Shown in pieces: positions 41,011 to 50,282 of a stretch of DNA of 56,253 bases (positions within the stretch are counted from its first letter, which is position 1; every line of letters starts with the position of its first letter). Below the pieces are notes generated by a model. The model did no database searches and was not told the DNA's origin. It saw nothing but the letters and a program-made list of their open reading frames with translations. A program made the translations under genes and the position numbers. The DNA is from a bacterium (GTDB taxonomy: Bacteria; Pseudomonadota; Alphaproteobacteria; SP197). The stretch is taken from the NCBI GenBank assembly GCA_028821455.1, contig JAPPGE010000066.1:1-56253 (forward strand). Reading direction: 5' to 3'.

Positions 41011-42398
41011 TGTCGATCGGCAAGCTGCTCGTCGCCAACCGGGGCGAGATCGCGGTGAGGATCATCCGCGCCGCACGGGACCTCGGGATCCCCAGTGTGC
41101 AGGTCCATTCGGCGGCGGACGCCGACATGCTCGCCGTCAGACTCGCTGACGAGTCGGTGGAGATCGGGCCTGCACCGGCCTCCCGGTCCTATCTCGATAC
41201 AGATGCCGTGCTGCAGGCGGCCAGGGCGACGGGGGCGGATGCCATTCACCCCGGCTACGGCTTCCTCGCGGAGAACGCGGCCTTCACCGAAGCCGTGCGG
41301 GTCGCGGGGCTGACCTTCGTCGGACCGTCGGCGGAAACGATCCGCCTCATGGGCGACAAGGCGGCGGCACGCGCCTGCGCCGCCGACGCTGGCGTGGCGA
41401 CCGTTCCCGGCAGCGGCGGCGTCATCGTCGACATGGACGAGGCCGGCGCGCTCGCACGCGACCTCGGATTCCCGGTCATGATCAAGGCCGCCGCCGGCGG
41501 CGGCGGACGCGGCATCCGCATCGCCGACGGAGCCCGGGAGTTCGAGCGCCTGGCGCCGCAGGCGTCGACGGAAGCGAAGGCGGCGTTCGGCGACGGTGGC
41601 ATCTACATCGAGAAGGTCATCCATGACGCCCGGCACATCGAGGTCCAGGTTCTCGGCGACGGCAGGGACGTCGTTCACTGCTGGGAACGCGAGTGCTCCC
41701 TGCAGCGGCGCCGGCAGAAGGTCTGGGAGGAAGCTCCCTCGACCGCCCTGGACGACGACCTCCGGGACACCCTCTGCCGGTCCGCCTGTGCCCTGGCCCG
41801 ATCCGTCGCCTATTCGGGCGCCGGCACGGTCGAATACCTCTTCGAAGAGCGCACGGGTGCGTTCTACTTCATCGAGATGAACACGCGAATCCAGGTGGAA
41901 CACCCGGTGACCGAGATGATCACCGGCCTCGATCTCATGGCCGAGATGATCCGGATTGCCGGAGGCGAGCCGCTGCGCCTGCATCAGGAAGACATCCGCC
42001 GCGCCGGGCACGCCATCGAGGTGCGTCTCAATGCCGAGGATCCGGCCAGCGATTTCATGCCGTTCCCGGGGACCGTGTCCGAACTGGCGCTGCCGGACGG
42101 ACCCGGGGTCAGGGTCGATCACTGCCTCTACCAGGGATACACGGTCCCCCCTTTCTACGATTCGCTGCTGGGAAAGTTGATCGTCCACGGCGATACCCGG
42201 GAGGAAGCGCTCCGGCGCCTCGCCCGATCGCTTGCAGAACTGAAGATCGGGGGGCTTGCCACCACGGCGCCGCTCTTCGGGGCGCTGTTGCCGGAGCCCG
42301 ACATCCGCGGCAACGCCGTCCACACGGGCTGGCTCGAGCACTGGCTCGCGTCCGGCGCGATGACATCCGCCCAGGAACAGGGAGGCAGGGCCGCATGA
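41010..42398 (+). CDS. Biotin carboxylase (AccC family)
   Basis: 462 residues with ATP-grasp fold, carboxylating biotin with bicarbonate and ATP. IGKLLVANRGEIAVRIIRAA, GADAIHPGYGFLAENAAFTE, MIKAAAGGGGRGIRIADGAR, EVQVLGDGRDVVHCWERECS plus LQRRRQKVWEEAPS, and MNTRIQVEHPVTEMITGLDL are intact, including the catalytic Arg region. It belongs to a dedicated operon with PxpABC homologues, so it is probably not the housekeeping AccC. Overlaps pxpB by four bases. Confidence 0.94.
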   Translation: MSIGKLLVANRGEIAVRIIRAARDLGIPSVQVHSAADADMLAVRLADESVEIGPAPASRSYLDTDAVLQAARATGADAIHPGYGFLAENAAFTEAVRVAGLTFVGPSAETIRLMGDKAAARACAADAGVATVPGSGGVIVDMDEAGALARDLGFPVMIKAAAGGGGRGIRIADGAREFERLAPQASTEAKAAFGDGGIYIEKVIHDARHIEVQVLGDGRDVVHCWERECSLQRRRQKVWEEAPSTALDDDLRDTLCRSACALARSVAYSGAGTVEYLFEERTGAFYFIEMNTRIQVEHPVTEMITGLDLMAEMIRIAGGEPLRLHQEDIRRAGHAIEVRLNAEDPASDFMPFPGTVSELALPDGPGVRVDHCLYQGYTVPPFYDSLLGKLIVHGDTREEALRRLARSLAELKIGGLATTAPLFGALLPEPDIRGNAVHTGWLEHWLASGAMTSAQEQGGRAA

Positions 42399-43270
42399 GC
42401 TGTCGATATGCATTCGGTGGTAACGAGCACCTGTTCGTCGAAGTCGATGAAGCCATGTCGCTGGAGGCATTCTTCGTGTCTCTTGCCATCACCAACACCC
42501 TGCGCGGGGCCGCGATCGAGGGCATCACCGAGATCTGCCCCGCCAACGCGTCCTTCCAGGTCAAGTTCGATCCCGACCGGATCCATCCCTCGCGGCTGCT
42601 GGACGTGGTGAAGGAGATCGAGAGCGATGCCGCCGGCGCGGACTCGAGGCTCGACACGAGAATCATCGAGATACCGGTCTACTACCAGGATCCCTGGACC
42701 CACGAGACCCTGATGCGCTTTCGCGAACGGCACCAGGATCCCGACAGCACCGATATCGAGTATGCCGCCAGGATCAACGGCTACGGCGATGTCGGCGCCT
42801 TCGTCGAAGCCCATTCCGGCGCGCCCTGGTTCGTCTCGATGGTGGGCTTCGTGTCAGGTCTTCCGTTCCTCTACCAGATGGTCGACCGGCCCCGGCAGAT
42901 CCAGGTACCGAAGTACCTTCGCCCCCGCACCGACACGCCGAAGCTGACCGTTGGCTACGGCGGCTGCTTTTCCTGCATCTATTCGGTCCGCGGCGCCGGC
43001 GGCTACCAGATGTTCGGCATCACGCCGATGCCGATCTACGACCCGGCGCAGCGGGTCAGCTACCTCAGGGACTTCATGGTCTTCTTCCGCCCGGGCGACA
43101 TCGTCAAGTGGGCTCCCATCGACCGCGCCGCATACGACGCGGCGGTCGAGGCCGTTGCCGAAGGGACGTTCGAGCCGCGCGTGCGCAGCGTGACCTTCGA
43201 TCTCGACGAATTCAACGCTGACATCGACGGCACCAACGCCAGACTCATGGAGGCGCTCCATGGCGATTGA
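42395..43270 (+). CDS. pxpB: 5-oxoprolinase subunit B / KipI-like
   Basis: 291 residues. I chose ATG 42395 overlapping the carboxylase stop (ATGA) and preceded by GGGAGG. The CT_C_D domain is recognised by IEIPVYYQDPWTHETLMRF, SMVGFVSGLPFLYQM, VPKYLRPRTDTPK and GYGGCFSCIYSVRGAGGYQM. Standard PxpB is near 220 residues; this one has about 80 extra N-terminal residues of the first KipI lobe (FGGNEHLFVEVDEAM) and is close in layout to the C-terminal part of urea carboxylase. It works with PxpC. Confidence 0.9.
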   Translation: MSCRYAFGGNEHLFVEVDEAMSLEAFFVSLAITNTLRGAAIEGITEICPANASFQVKFDPDRIHPSRLLDVVKEIESDAAGADSRLDTRIIEIPVYYQDPWTHETLMRFRERHQDPDSTDIEYAARINGYGDVGAFVEAHSGAPWFVSMVGFVSGLPFLYQMVDRPRQIQVPKYLRPRTDTPKLTVGYGGCFSCIYSVRGAGGYQMFGITPMPIYDPAQRVSYLRDFMVFFRPGDIVKWAPIDRAAYDAAVEAVAEGTFEPRVRSVTFDLDEFNADIDGTNARLMEALHGD

Positions 43271-44234
43271 AATCCTCTCTCCGGGAATCCTCACGACCAT
43301 CCAGGACCTGGGCCGTCCCGGTTATTACCACCTGGGCATTCCGATGGGCGGGGCGATGGACCGCCTGGCCCTCAGGGCCGCCAATCTCCTGGTCGGCAAC
43401 CCCGAAGGCGCGGCCGGACTGGAAACGGTCTTCATGGGACCGGACCTGGAGTTCACCGAGGACGCCACCGTCGCCGTCTGCGGCGCCGATCTGCCGCCCA
43501 CGGTCAACGGCGCGGAACAGCCCTCCTGGACGGCCTTCGACGTGAAGGCCGGCGACGTGCTCGGCTTCGACTACCTGCGGTCCGGCGCACGCGCCTACAT
43601 CGCCGTCTCCGGCGGCATCGAGACGCCGCCGGCGCTGGGAAGCCGGTCGACCTATGCCATCGGCGCCCTCGGCGGTCTCAAGGGCCGGGCCCTGGCGGCC
43701 GGCGATTCGCTTCCCGTCGGCACCACGAAGGCGGCCGGGCGCTCCGGCAGGTCCGTTCCGCCGGCGCTGCGCCGTGGACCGAAGCCGGCGCCGGAACTGC
43801 GCATGCTGCCGGGGCTCTACTGGCACCGCGTCACGCAGTCCTCGCAGGACGCTTTCTTCGAGGATGCCTGGAAGGTCGCCAACGAGGCCGACCGCATGGG
43901 CTACCGCTTCCAGGGAGGCCGGATGATGGAATTCGTCGAGCGCGAGCAGCCCTTCGGCGCGGGCTCTGACCCCTCGAACATCACCGATGCCTGCTATCCC
44001 TATGGATCCGTCCAGGTGCCGAGCGGCGCCGAACCCATCGTCCTCCACCGCGATGCGGTGTCCGGCGGAGGGTATTTCATGATCGGAACCGTCATCTCGG
44101 CGGACATGGATCTCGTCGGGCAACTGCAGCCCAACACGACCATGTGGTTCGTGCGCACGGACATGGAGTCCGCATTGGCCGCCCGAGCCGAGCGTTCCGC
44201 CATCCTGGCTGCGCTGCGCGAGGCAGTGGCCTAG
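43260..44234 (+). CDS. pxpC: 5-oxoprolinase subunit C / KipA-like, biotin-dependent carboxyltransferase family
   Basis: 324 residues, start overlaps pxpB by 11 bases. IEILSPGILTTIQDLGRPGY, GIPMGGAMDRLALRAANLLV and the SDPSNITDACYPYGSVQVPS region are those of PxpC, which is homologous to the carboxyltransferase part of urea amidolyase. With carrier and carboxylase in the same operon, the complete route bicarbonate - biotin - substrate is encoded. Last gene; it ends 24 bases from the convergent Rieske gene. Confidence 0.92.
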   Translation: MAIEILSPGILTTIQDLGRPGYYHLGIPMGGAMDRLALRAANLLVGNPEGAAGLETVFMGPDLEFTEDATVAVCGADLPPTVNGAEQPSWTAFDVKAGDVLGFDYLRSGARAYIAVSGGIETPPALGSRSTYAIGALGGLKGRALAAGDSLPVGTTKAAGRSGRSVPPALRRGPKPAPELRMLPGLYWHRVTQSSQDAFFEDAWKVANEADRMGYRFQGGRMMEFVEREQPFGAGSDPSNITDACYPYGSVQVPSGAEPIVLHRDAVSGGGYFMIGTVISADMDLVGQLQPNTTMWFVRTDMESALAARAERSAILAALREAVA

Positions 44235-44258
44235 AGCGAGCTCTGCACGATCGGGAGG

Positions 44259-45407
44259 TCAGGCGCCGGCGAGCGTGCGGCCGAGATAGGCGTAGAACTG
44301 TGCAAGAGTCTTCTCGAAAGGCGAGAGCGGACCCCGGGGCGCCTTGCGGCTCTTCATGGTGCGCGCGAGTTCGGTCGTCGCCAGGGCATCCTCGGCGTTG
44401 ACCTTCTCGATCAGTTCGGCGCGCGCCCGCATCGTTTCGGGATCGCTTGAGACCAGGTCCTTCCAGACGAGGTAGCCGCCCAGCACACGGGTCCTGTCGG
44501 GGCCGTCGGGGCGGAAGGAGAGCCAGTTGTTGGAACCGGCGCGCATTGCCATGGTGAAGGCGGGAAAGACGTAGACGAGGTAGCCCGTCTCCTTCTCCTC
44601 GCGCGTCAGGCTCCCCAGGTCGCCTCGCGGATTGAGCGGGTGATCGGATGCACCCAGAAACTCCTCGCCGATCCTGCAGCGTTCGTGCGTGAAGGTGTGA
44701 TCGACCGCAGGCTCTTCTGGAAAGTAGGTCCCCTTCGCCGGCATCTGCACGCCCACGGTGCCGGCATGCAGGCCGATGTGGTGGTAGTACTCCATGGAAT
44801 TCTCGGCCGAGAGCTTCCAGTTTCCGTCCCACGTGGTCTCGTAGTGGAAGACCTCGGTCTGATCCTCGATACGGTAGTTGGCCGTCGCCCGTCCCATGGG
44901 CGCCATGGTGACCTCGAGGGGATCGGCATCATCATCAAGGTTGACGAACAGGAACCCCCTCCAGCTTTCCAGGCGGTATTCGGGAAGTCGGCAGGCGGCC
45001 CGGTCGAAGACCGTGCTCCCCTCCATGTGCGGCGCGCCGATCAGGCGCCCGTCGGTGCCGTAGGTCCAGGAGTGGTAGGGGCAGACGAAGCGGCTGGCAT
45101 GGCCCTTGCCCGTCACCACCGGCATGGCCCGGTGGCGACACGCCGTGTTGAGCGCGCGAAGCACGCCGTCCATGCCCCTGACGATCACCACCGGCTCGCC
45201 CATGACATCGATGGTGTAGTAGTCCCCCGGCCGCGGCGCGTACTCCTCGCGGCCGACGCACAGCCAGGAGCGCTCGAAGATGGTGGCGACCTCGAGAGCC
45301 GCAAGCTCCTTCGAGAGATAGGCATCGGGAGGCAATGACACGCACGAGCTCTCGGATATCCCGACATAGTCCGCAAGATCGTCGAGCAGTTCATCGAGAC
45401 TCTTCAT
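44259..45407 (-). CDS. Rieske non-heme iron oxygenase, alpha subunit
   Basis: 382 residues. I chose ATG 45407 with GGGGAGAGG upstream. The Rieske [2Fe-2S] site is CRHRAMPVV and FVCPYHSWTYG. The mononuclear iron region is NSMEYYHHIGLHAGTVG, with the bridging acidic residue and two His. Family members hydroxylate aromatic rings or demethylate methylammonium compounds. No reductase or ferredoxin gene is adjacent, so electrons must come from a component elsewhere. Stands alone. Confidence 0.92.
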   Translation of the reverse strand: MKSLDELLDDLADYVGISESSCVSLPPDAYLSKELAALEVATIFERSWLCVGREEYAPRPGDYYTIDVMGEPVVIVRGMDGVLRALNTACRHRAMPVVTGKGHASRFVCPYHSWTYGTDGRLIGAPHMEGSTVFDRAACRLPEYRLESWRGFLFVNLDDDADPLEVTMAPMGRATANYRIEDQTEVFHYETTWDGNWKLSAENSMEYYHHIGLHAGTVGVQMPAKGTYFPEEPAVDHTFTHERCRIGEEFLGASDHPLNPRGDLGSLTREEKETGYLVYVFPAFTMAMRAGSNNWLSFRPDGPDRTRVLGGYLVWKDLVSSDPETMRARAELIEKVNAEDALATTELARTMKSRKAPRGPLSPFEKTLAQFYAYLGRTLAGA

Positions 45408-45952
45408 GAGATCCTCTCCCCGCTGGCATGGTCGCGAAACACCCCGGATGAGGCAAGACCCGTGTCGGTTCGTGACATCAAGCTCACCGGCACGCGCCAG
45501 GCCTGACGGAGTTCGTCCTTGAGACGTGCGGTGGCTGTGACGACCTGTCCTGGCGGGATCCTTCATGTTGCCACAGCGCGCCTCTTCGAGGACGAGGCAG
45601 AGGCGAACCGTTCCCTCGCGGCGGCCGAGGCGAGGGAGGACGCCATTGTCGATCCCTATCTGGCAGAGGTCGTGCCCGGACATCGACAGGGGCCGAAGTC
45701 GACACCTATGCCGACAACGCTGGCGAAAAAGCCCGGGGATTCAAGGCCCCGGGCTGCAAACGCGGCATAACCCGGTTGTCGGCATGGCGACAGTTGAGTG
45801 AGATTCGCACCCACCGGGACAACGCGCCTTTCCGAAGCAGGCGCACCGAGAAGAGGTGCCTGGCCTCGGCTGCGTCCGCAATCTGGACCGGCGAGGTGTG
45901 CGATCGCGAGACGGATCGCCGTGCCGGTCCTGCACATCGCGCCCCTCGGCGA
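45408..45952. other. Intergenic region between Rieske oxygenase and RNA helicase genes
   Basis: 545 bp. Apart from a terminator (45726-45754) on the helicase strand I find no supported gene; several overlapping open frames have no ribosome site or domain. Confidence 0.55.
45726..45754 (-). terminator. Rho-independent terminator downstream of the RNA helicase gene
   Basis: On the minus strand an 8-bp stem GCCCGGGG / CCCCGGGC with an 8-base loop is followed by TTTTT. It lies about 200 bases after the helicase stop. Confidence 0.82.
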
Positions 45953-47203
45953 TCACGCAGGAACGTGCGCCCGGTCTCGAACGGCGGCGCGGCGCCGGCG
46001 GTTGCTCCGGCGTTTCGGCTGCCCCGGAAAGACGCCGCCGGACCGTGGCTTCCCCGGAACCCCGTCGCCAATCGCGGCAGGTCGTTCGCCGATCACGGTC
46101 AGTCGGCGTCGGATCAGACGCTCGATATCGCGCAGATAGCCGCGTTCGGCCCGATCGCAGAATGACAATGCGATGCCGTCGGCGCCGGCTCGAGCAGTGC
46201 GGCCGATGCGGTGGACGTAACTTTCCGGTTCGTTGGGAAGCTCGAAGTTGATGACATGGGTGATGCCATCAACATCGATGCCCCGGGCGGCGATATCGGT
46301 TGCGACCAGAACACGCGCTTCGCCGGCGCGGAACCGTTTGAGCGCCCTCTGACGAGCGCCTTGCGACTTGTTGCCGTGGATCGCGGCGGCGGCAATCCCG
46401 CATTTGGCGAGCTTCTCGGCAACATGGTTGGCGCGGTGCTTGGTGCGGGCGAAGACGAGCACCCGGGACAACGCCGGGTCGTCGAGGACGGTCGCGAGCA
46501 ACGCCGCCTTGTTCGCGGTATCGACATGATAAATGCGCTGGTCGATGCGCTCGACGGGCGTCGCCTGGGGCGTGACCTCGACGCGCACAGGATCGACCAG
46601 GATCTCAGCCGCGAGGCGGGCCACGTCGTCCGGCATCGTCGCCGAAAACAGCAGCGACTGGCGCTGTGCGGGCAGGGCGGCAACGATCTTGCGAACATCC
46701 CGGACGAAGCCCATGTCAAGCATCCGGTCGGCCTCGTCGAGCACAAGGAACTCAACGGCGTCGAGCCGGAGCCGTCCCTGGCCCATGAGGTCGAGCAAGC
46801 GGCCGGGGGTTGCAACGAGGACGTCGATACCGCGCGAGATGGCGGCGACCTGCGGTCCCTGACTGACTCCGCCATAGACCACGGCATGGCGAACCCGAAG
46901 ATGCCGACCGTAGGCACGGAACTCCTCGCCGATCTGGATGGCGAGTTCGCGGGTTGGCGCGAGGATCAGGGCGCGGGGCGCGCGCAGGTTGTGGCCGGCT
47001 TGCGAAAGCTGCTGGAGGATCGGCAGTGCAAACGCCGCCGTCTTGCCGGTGCCGGTCTGGGCGATGCCCAGCATGTCGCGCCCGGCGAGAAGTCGGGGAA
47101 TGGCCTGCGCCTGGATCGGCGTCGGGACGGTGTGGTTTCTGGAGTTCAAGCCACGCTGGATCGGCTCGGCTAGGCCGAGCTGCGAAAAACTGCGAACGGT
47201 CAA
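45953..47203 (-). CDS. rhlE: DEAD-box ATP-dependent RNA helicase, RhlE type
   Basis: 416 residues. Start TTG 47203 ([20 protein letters not shown]) with an AAGGAAA site behind a run of eight A. Motifs: Q motif TPIQAQAIP, Walker [74 protein letters not shown], and [11 protein letters not shown] short basic tail ([13 protein letters not shown]) probably binds RNA. It unwinds structured RNA in ribosome assembly or cold response. The long frame upstream of the TTG has no support. Confidence 0.94.
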   Translation of the reverse strand: MTVRSFSQLGLAEPIQRGLNSRNHTVPTPIQAQAIPRLLAGRDMLGIAQTGTGKTAAFALPILQQLSQAGHNLRAPRALILAPTRELAIQIGEEFRAYGRHLRVRHAVVYGGVSQGPQVAAISRGIDVLVATPGRLLDLMGQGRLRLDAVEFLVLDEADRMLDMGFVRDVRKIVAALPAQRQSLLFSATMPDDVARLAAEILVDPVRVEVTPQATPVERIDQRIYHVDTANKAALLATVLDDPALSRVLVFARTKHRANHVAEKLAKCGIAAAAIHGNKSQGARQRALKRFRAGEARVLVATDIAARGIDVDGITHVINFELPNEPESYVHRIGRTARAGADGIALSFCDRAERGYLRDIERLIRRRLTVIGERPAAIGDGVPGKPRSGGVFPGQPKRRSNRRRRAAVRDRAHVPA

Positions 47204-47489
47204 AGATGTTTCCTTTTTTTGCGCCCACCGCCGCTCCGGCCAAGTCGGCGCGGTCAATCGAAACGCTTGGCCGGCCCCGGGCGCGACCGGAGCTGGATAT
47301 TCCACAAACACTGTTCTCGGGAGGTGCGCCGACCTGTGCGGCGCTTCGCGCAGTCGCGAGACAACAGATAATGTAAGGTCGTCACATGAGCCTTGCGGCC
47401 CGCGATGTCAAGCGAATCCACGCAACCTCGTACACACCCGCGACCGCCCACAGGCCGCCCGCAACGTCCGGCAGCCGGTGACGTTCCGC

Positions 47490-47897
47490 CTAGTTCTCGT
47501 GATCTGCGTGTCCTTGCGACCCGCCGAAGTAGAGTTTGGTGACCAGGCGGTCGCGGTTCGGCCTGGTGAAGTCGAGCGTCAGCGCCCACTCCCCCGGCAT
47601 GTCAAGCTCGATGCGAGCCCCGTACACTCCGGGCATCCCCTGAGGCTCGGCGGGGACAGGGCGAATGTTGTGAGCACCGGGCATGGACGGCATGTCCGCG
47701 CCGATCACGAACTCGGCCTCGACGATCGGTGCGCCGCTCGTCTTGCCCTCCAGCGTGATCGTGCAATCGTACACCAGTGCCTGATGTTCCACCGGCATGC
47801 ACGCCACATCGGCCACCTTTCGCTCATCTGCCTCCACGAAAGTCGGCAACAGCCACGCTGCCGCAACGACGCAGACCGCAAGAAGTCGCAAGTTCAT
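47490..47897 (-). CDS. YtkA/FixH-like secreted protein
   Basis: 135 residues. Signal peptide MNLRLLAVCVVAAAWLLPTF with cleavage near VEA. The mature part is a beta-sandwich: VYDCTITLEGKTSGAPIVEA, then GADMPSMPGAHNI, GVYGARIELDMPGEWALTLD and FTRPNRDRLVTKLYF, as in YtkA-like/FixH domains found in copper-handling and cbb3-oxidase contexts. Last gene of the Liv operon, 16 bases after livF. Why it is there is unclear. The His-rich end (GHADHEN) might bind metal. Confidence 0.75.
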   Translation of the reverse strand: MNLRLLAVCVVAAAWLLPTFVEADERKVADVACMPVEHQALVYDCTITLEGKTSGAPIVEAEFVIGADMPSMPGAHNIRPVPAEPQGMPGVYGARIELDMPGEWALTLDFTRPNRDRLVTKLYFGGSQGHADHEN

Positions 47898-47913
47898 CAC
47901 AACGGCACCTCCA

Positions 47914-48654
47914 TCAGGTCGTGTTGCAGGACGAAGTCGACGACATGCCCAGGTAGTTGGCCACGAGCCGGCTGTCAGACAACAGCTCTGACGCCGATCC
48001 CTGCAACGCGATTCGCCCGCTCTCCAGAACATAGGCGCGATCGGCGAGTGCCAGCGTGCGGCCGACATTCTGCTCGACCATGAGAATGGTCAGCCCCTGC
48101 TCGCGCAGTCGCTGGATCAGATCGAAGACGTCCGCCGCCAGCTTCGGCGCCAGGCCGAGCGAGGGTTCGTCCAGCAGCAACACTCGAGGCTCGGCCGCAA
48201 GGCCGCGGGCAAGCGCCAGCACTTGCGCTTCACCACCGCTCAAACCGGCCGCCGGCCGATCCAGCTTGTCCGCGAGCGTGGGAAACAGTCGGCCGAAGTC
48301 CGCTCGTGTGCGCTCTCGAAGCAGAAATCCACCTCGGCCGTGCGCTCCGACGCGGAGATTCTCCTCGACGCTCAAGGTTCCGAAAATCATGCGCCCTTCT
48401 GGAACCTGCACGATGCCTCGGGCGACGATGGCGTGCGTGGCGAGGCCGCCGATCGATTCTCCGTCGAACAGGATCTCGCCTTCATCCGGCGGCACGATGC
48501 CGGATATGGCGTTCAGAATCGAACTCTTGCCGGCGCCGTTCATGCCGATGATGGACACGATCTCTCCGTGCCGCACCTCGAGAGAGACCCCGTCAACCGC
48601 GCGCAGTCCGCCATAGGAAACCCTGAGACCGCGCACCTCAAGAACCGGTGTCAT
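47914..48654 (-). CDS. livF: Branched-chain amino acid-type ABC ATPase LivF, set 1
   Basis: 246 residues. Walker A IGMNGAGKSSILNAISG, signature GLSGGEAQVLALARGLA, Walker B VLLLDEPSLGLAP and switch His-region MVEQNVGRTLALADRAYVLE. Normal for LivF. It overlaps livG by 17 bases. Confidence 0.94.
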   Translation of the reverse strand: MTPVLEVRGLRVSYGGLRAVDGVSLEVRHGEIVSIIGMNGAGKSSILNAISGIVPPDEGEILFDGESIGGLATHAIVARGIVQVPEGRMIFGTLSVEENLRVGAHGRGGFLLRERTRADFGRLFPTLADKLDRPAAGLSGGEAQVLALARGLAAEPRVLLLDEPSLGLAPKLAADVFDLIQRLREQGLTILMVEQNVGRTLALADRAYVLESGRIALQGSASELLSDSRLVANYLGMSSTSSCNTT

Positions 48655-49384
48655 CGCTCGCTCCCAGGTAAAGGTCCCTGACCCTTGAATTGGCGAGCAC
48701 CTCGTCCGGAATCCCGTCCGCTATCTTGCAGCCCAGGTCGAGAACGCACAGGCGGGTGCAGACGCTGGTGATCAGTGCCAGCTTGTGCTCGATCACCACG
48801 CAAGTGCGTCCAGGAGCGACGACTTCGCGGATGAGGCGCGCCATGTCCGCGGTTTCGGCCGGAGTCATCCCGCCCGCCGGTTCGTCGAGCAGCACCAGAT
48901 GCGCATCGACGGCGAGCAAGCGGGCGACTTCGAGACGCCGGCGCGCCGGCAGGGGCAGATGGTTTGCGAGAACCTCCCTTTCCTCCAGAAGCCCGACCTG
49001 CTCCAGCACGAACTCCACGCTCCTCGCAGAGACGGATGAGGAGGCCGGCCGATCGAACAGGCTACCTGATTCCCTGCTGTGCTGCGCCGCCCGTACATTC
49101 TGAAAGACCGTCATGGTCGGAAACAGGCGAATGTTCTGGAATGTGCGCGCGATGCCCAGACGTGCAATTCGGTGTCCCTTCCACCCCGTGATGTCAGTGC
49201 CCCGAAAGGAGACGCGTCCGCCGCTCGGCGGGTAGACGCCGGTCACCGTGTTGAGCAGTGTCGTCTTGCCGGAGCCATTGGGTCCGATGATGCCCAGCAC
49301 CTCTCCGGTCGCCACCTCGAGGTCGATGCCGGCGAGCGCAACCAGCGCGTCGAAGCGCTTTTCAAGGCCCTCGAGCGCCAGCAT
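48638..49384 (-). CDS. livG: Branched-chain amino acid-type ABC ATPase LivG, set 1
   Basis: 248 residues. Walker A GPNGSGKTTLLNTVTG, the LivG-specific GIARTFQNIRLFPTMTVFQN, Walker B LVLLDEPAGGMTPAETADM and VVIEHKL are normal. The ABC signature (residues 143-152) is LPLPARRRLE instead of LSYGxQRRLE as in set 2, a strong departure at the position that contacts ATP. The other ATPase of the pair (livF) has a normal signature. Overlaps livM by 23 bases. Confidence 0.92.
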   Translation of the reverse strand: MLALEGLEKRFDALVALAGIDLEVATGEVLGIIGPNGSGKTTLLNTVTGVYPPSGGRVSFRGTDITGWKGHRIARLGIARTFQNIRLFPTMTVFQNVRAAQHSRESGSLFDRPASSSVSARSVEFVLEQVGLLEEREVLANHLPLPARRRLEVARLLAVDAHLVLLDEPAGGMTPAETADMARLIREVVAPGRTCVVIEHKLALITSVCTRLCVLDLGCKIADGIPDEVLANSRVRDLYLGASDDTGS

Positions 49385-50279
49385 GGTTCCGCCGCGAGAA
49401 CAGGGTCTTCAGGCGATGCACCCGCTCCTCGTCAAGGAGGCCCCTGGGCATGAGGATCAGCAACACCGCCACCAGTCCGCCGAAGACAATCATCCGGTAG
49501 CCCTGGATGAACCGGACCGCTTCGAGAAAGCCGAGATCGATGGCCACGCCGATGAGCGGCCCGATCGCGGTGCCGAGACCGCCGATCAGGCCATAGGCGA
49601 GAGCGTGGACGCCCAGCATCACGTTGAAGAACTGCGGCTCCACGTACGTGGTGAAGTGGGCGTAGAGTGCTCCGCCGATGCCGGCGATGCCGCCGGCCAG
49701 CCCGGCAGCCAGAATGCGGTATCTGACCGTGTTCAGACCCTGCATCTCGGCCAGAAGGTCATCGGAGCCGAGCATTCTGAACACCATGCCCAGCCGGGAT
49801 CGCTCCATCCATATGAGGGCGATCAGCACCAGCGCCAGCAGGCCGTAGATCATGAACATGAACTCTGTCAGGCTGATATCCCGCTCGAACATCCACCGGA
49901 TGTCGTGGAATCCGTTTGAGCCGTCCGGGCCAACCATTTCCCCGTCGACCTCGACCTGTACCTTCACGATCAGCAGGATCAGACGCACCATCTCCGCGAA
50001 GGCCAGTGTCGAGATGGAAAAGTACAGTCCGCTGAGCCGCAGGGTCAGGGCGCCCACGACCATCGCCATGAGGCCTGCCACGGAAGAACCGACAAGGATG
50101 GCTGTCCAGATTGGCAGTTCGAACATCGCGGTTGCGGCTCCGGCCGCGTAGGCGCCAAGGCCGAAGTAGGCCTGCTGACCGAAGGAGATCTCTCCGGTAA
50201 TCAGCAGCAGGTAGGCCGACAGCGCAATGAAAGAGATCATTCCGATGTTTGACAGCACCGTGACGAGGTAATCATCCAT
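49362..50279 (-). CDS. livM: Branched-chain amino acid-type ABC permease LivM, set 1
   Basis: 305 residues with about eight to nine helices. GEISFGQQAYFGLGAYAAGA, LTLRLSGLYFSISTLAFAEM, and AGIGGALYAHFTTYVEPQFF are the family blocks. It is separated from livH of set 1 by three bases. Confidence 0.93.
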   Translation of the reverse strand: MDDYLVTVLSNIGMISFIALSAYLLLITGEISFGQQAYFGLGAYAAGAATAMFELPIWTAILVGSSVAGLMAMVVGALTLRLSGLYFSISTLAFAEMVRLILLIVKVQVEVDGEMVGPDGSNGFHDIRWMFERDISLTEFMFMIYGLLALVLIALIWMERSRLGMVFRMLGSDDLLAEMQGLNTVRYRILAAGLAGGIAGIGGALYAHFTTYVEPQFFNVMLGVHALAYGLIGGLGTAIGPLIGVAIDLGFLEAVRFIQGYRMIVFGGLVAVLLILMPRGLLDEERVHRLKTLFSRRNHAGARGP

Positions 50280-50282
50280 GGC

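Noticed and set aside
45519..45770. 83-codon plus-strand frame downstream of the Rieske gene
   Set aside because: No ribosome site, runs across the helicase terminator, no recognised domain.
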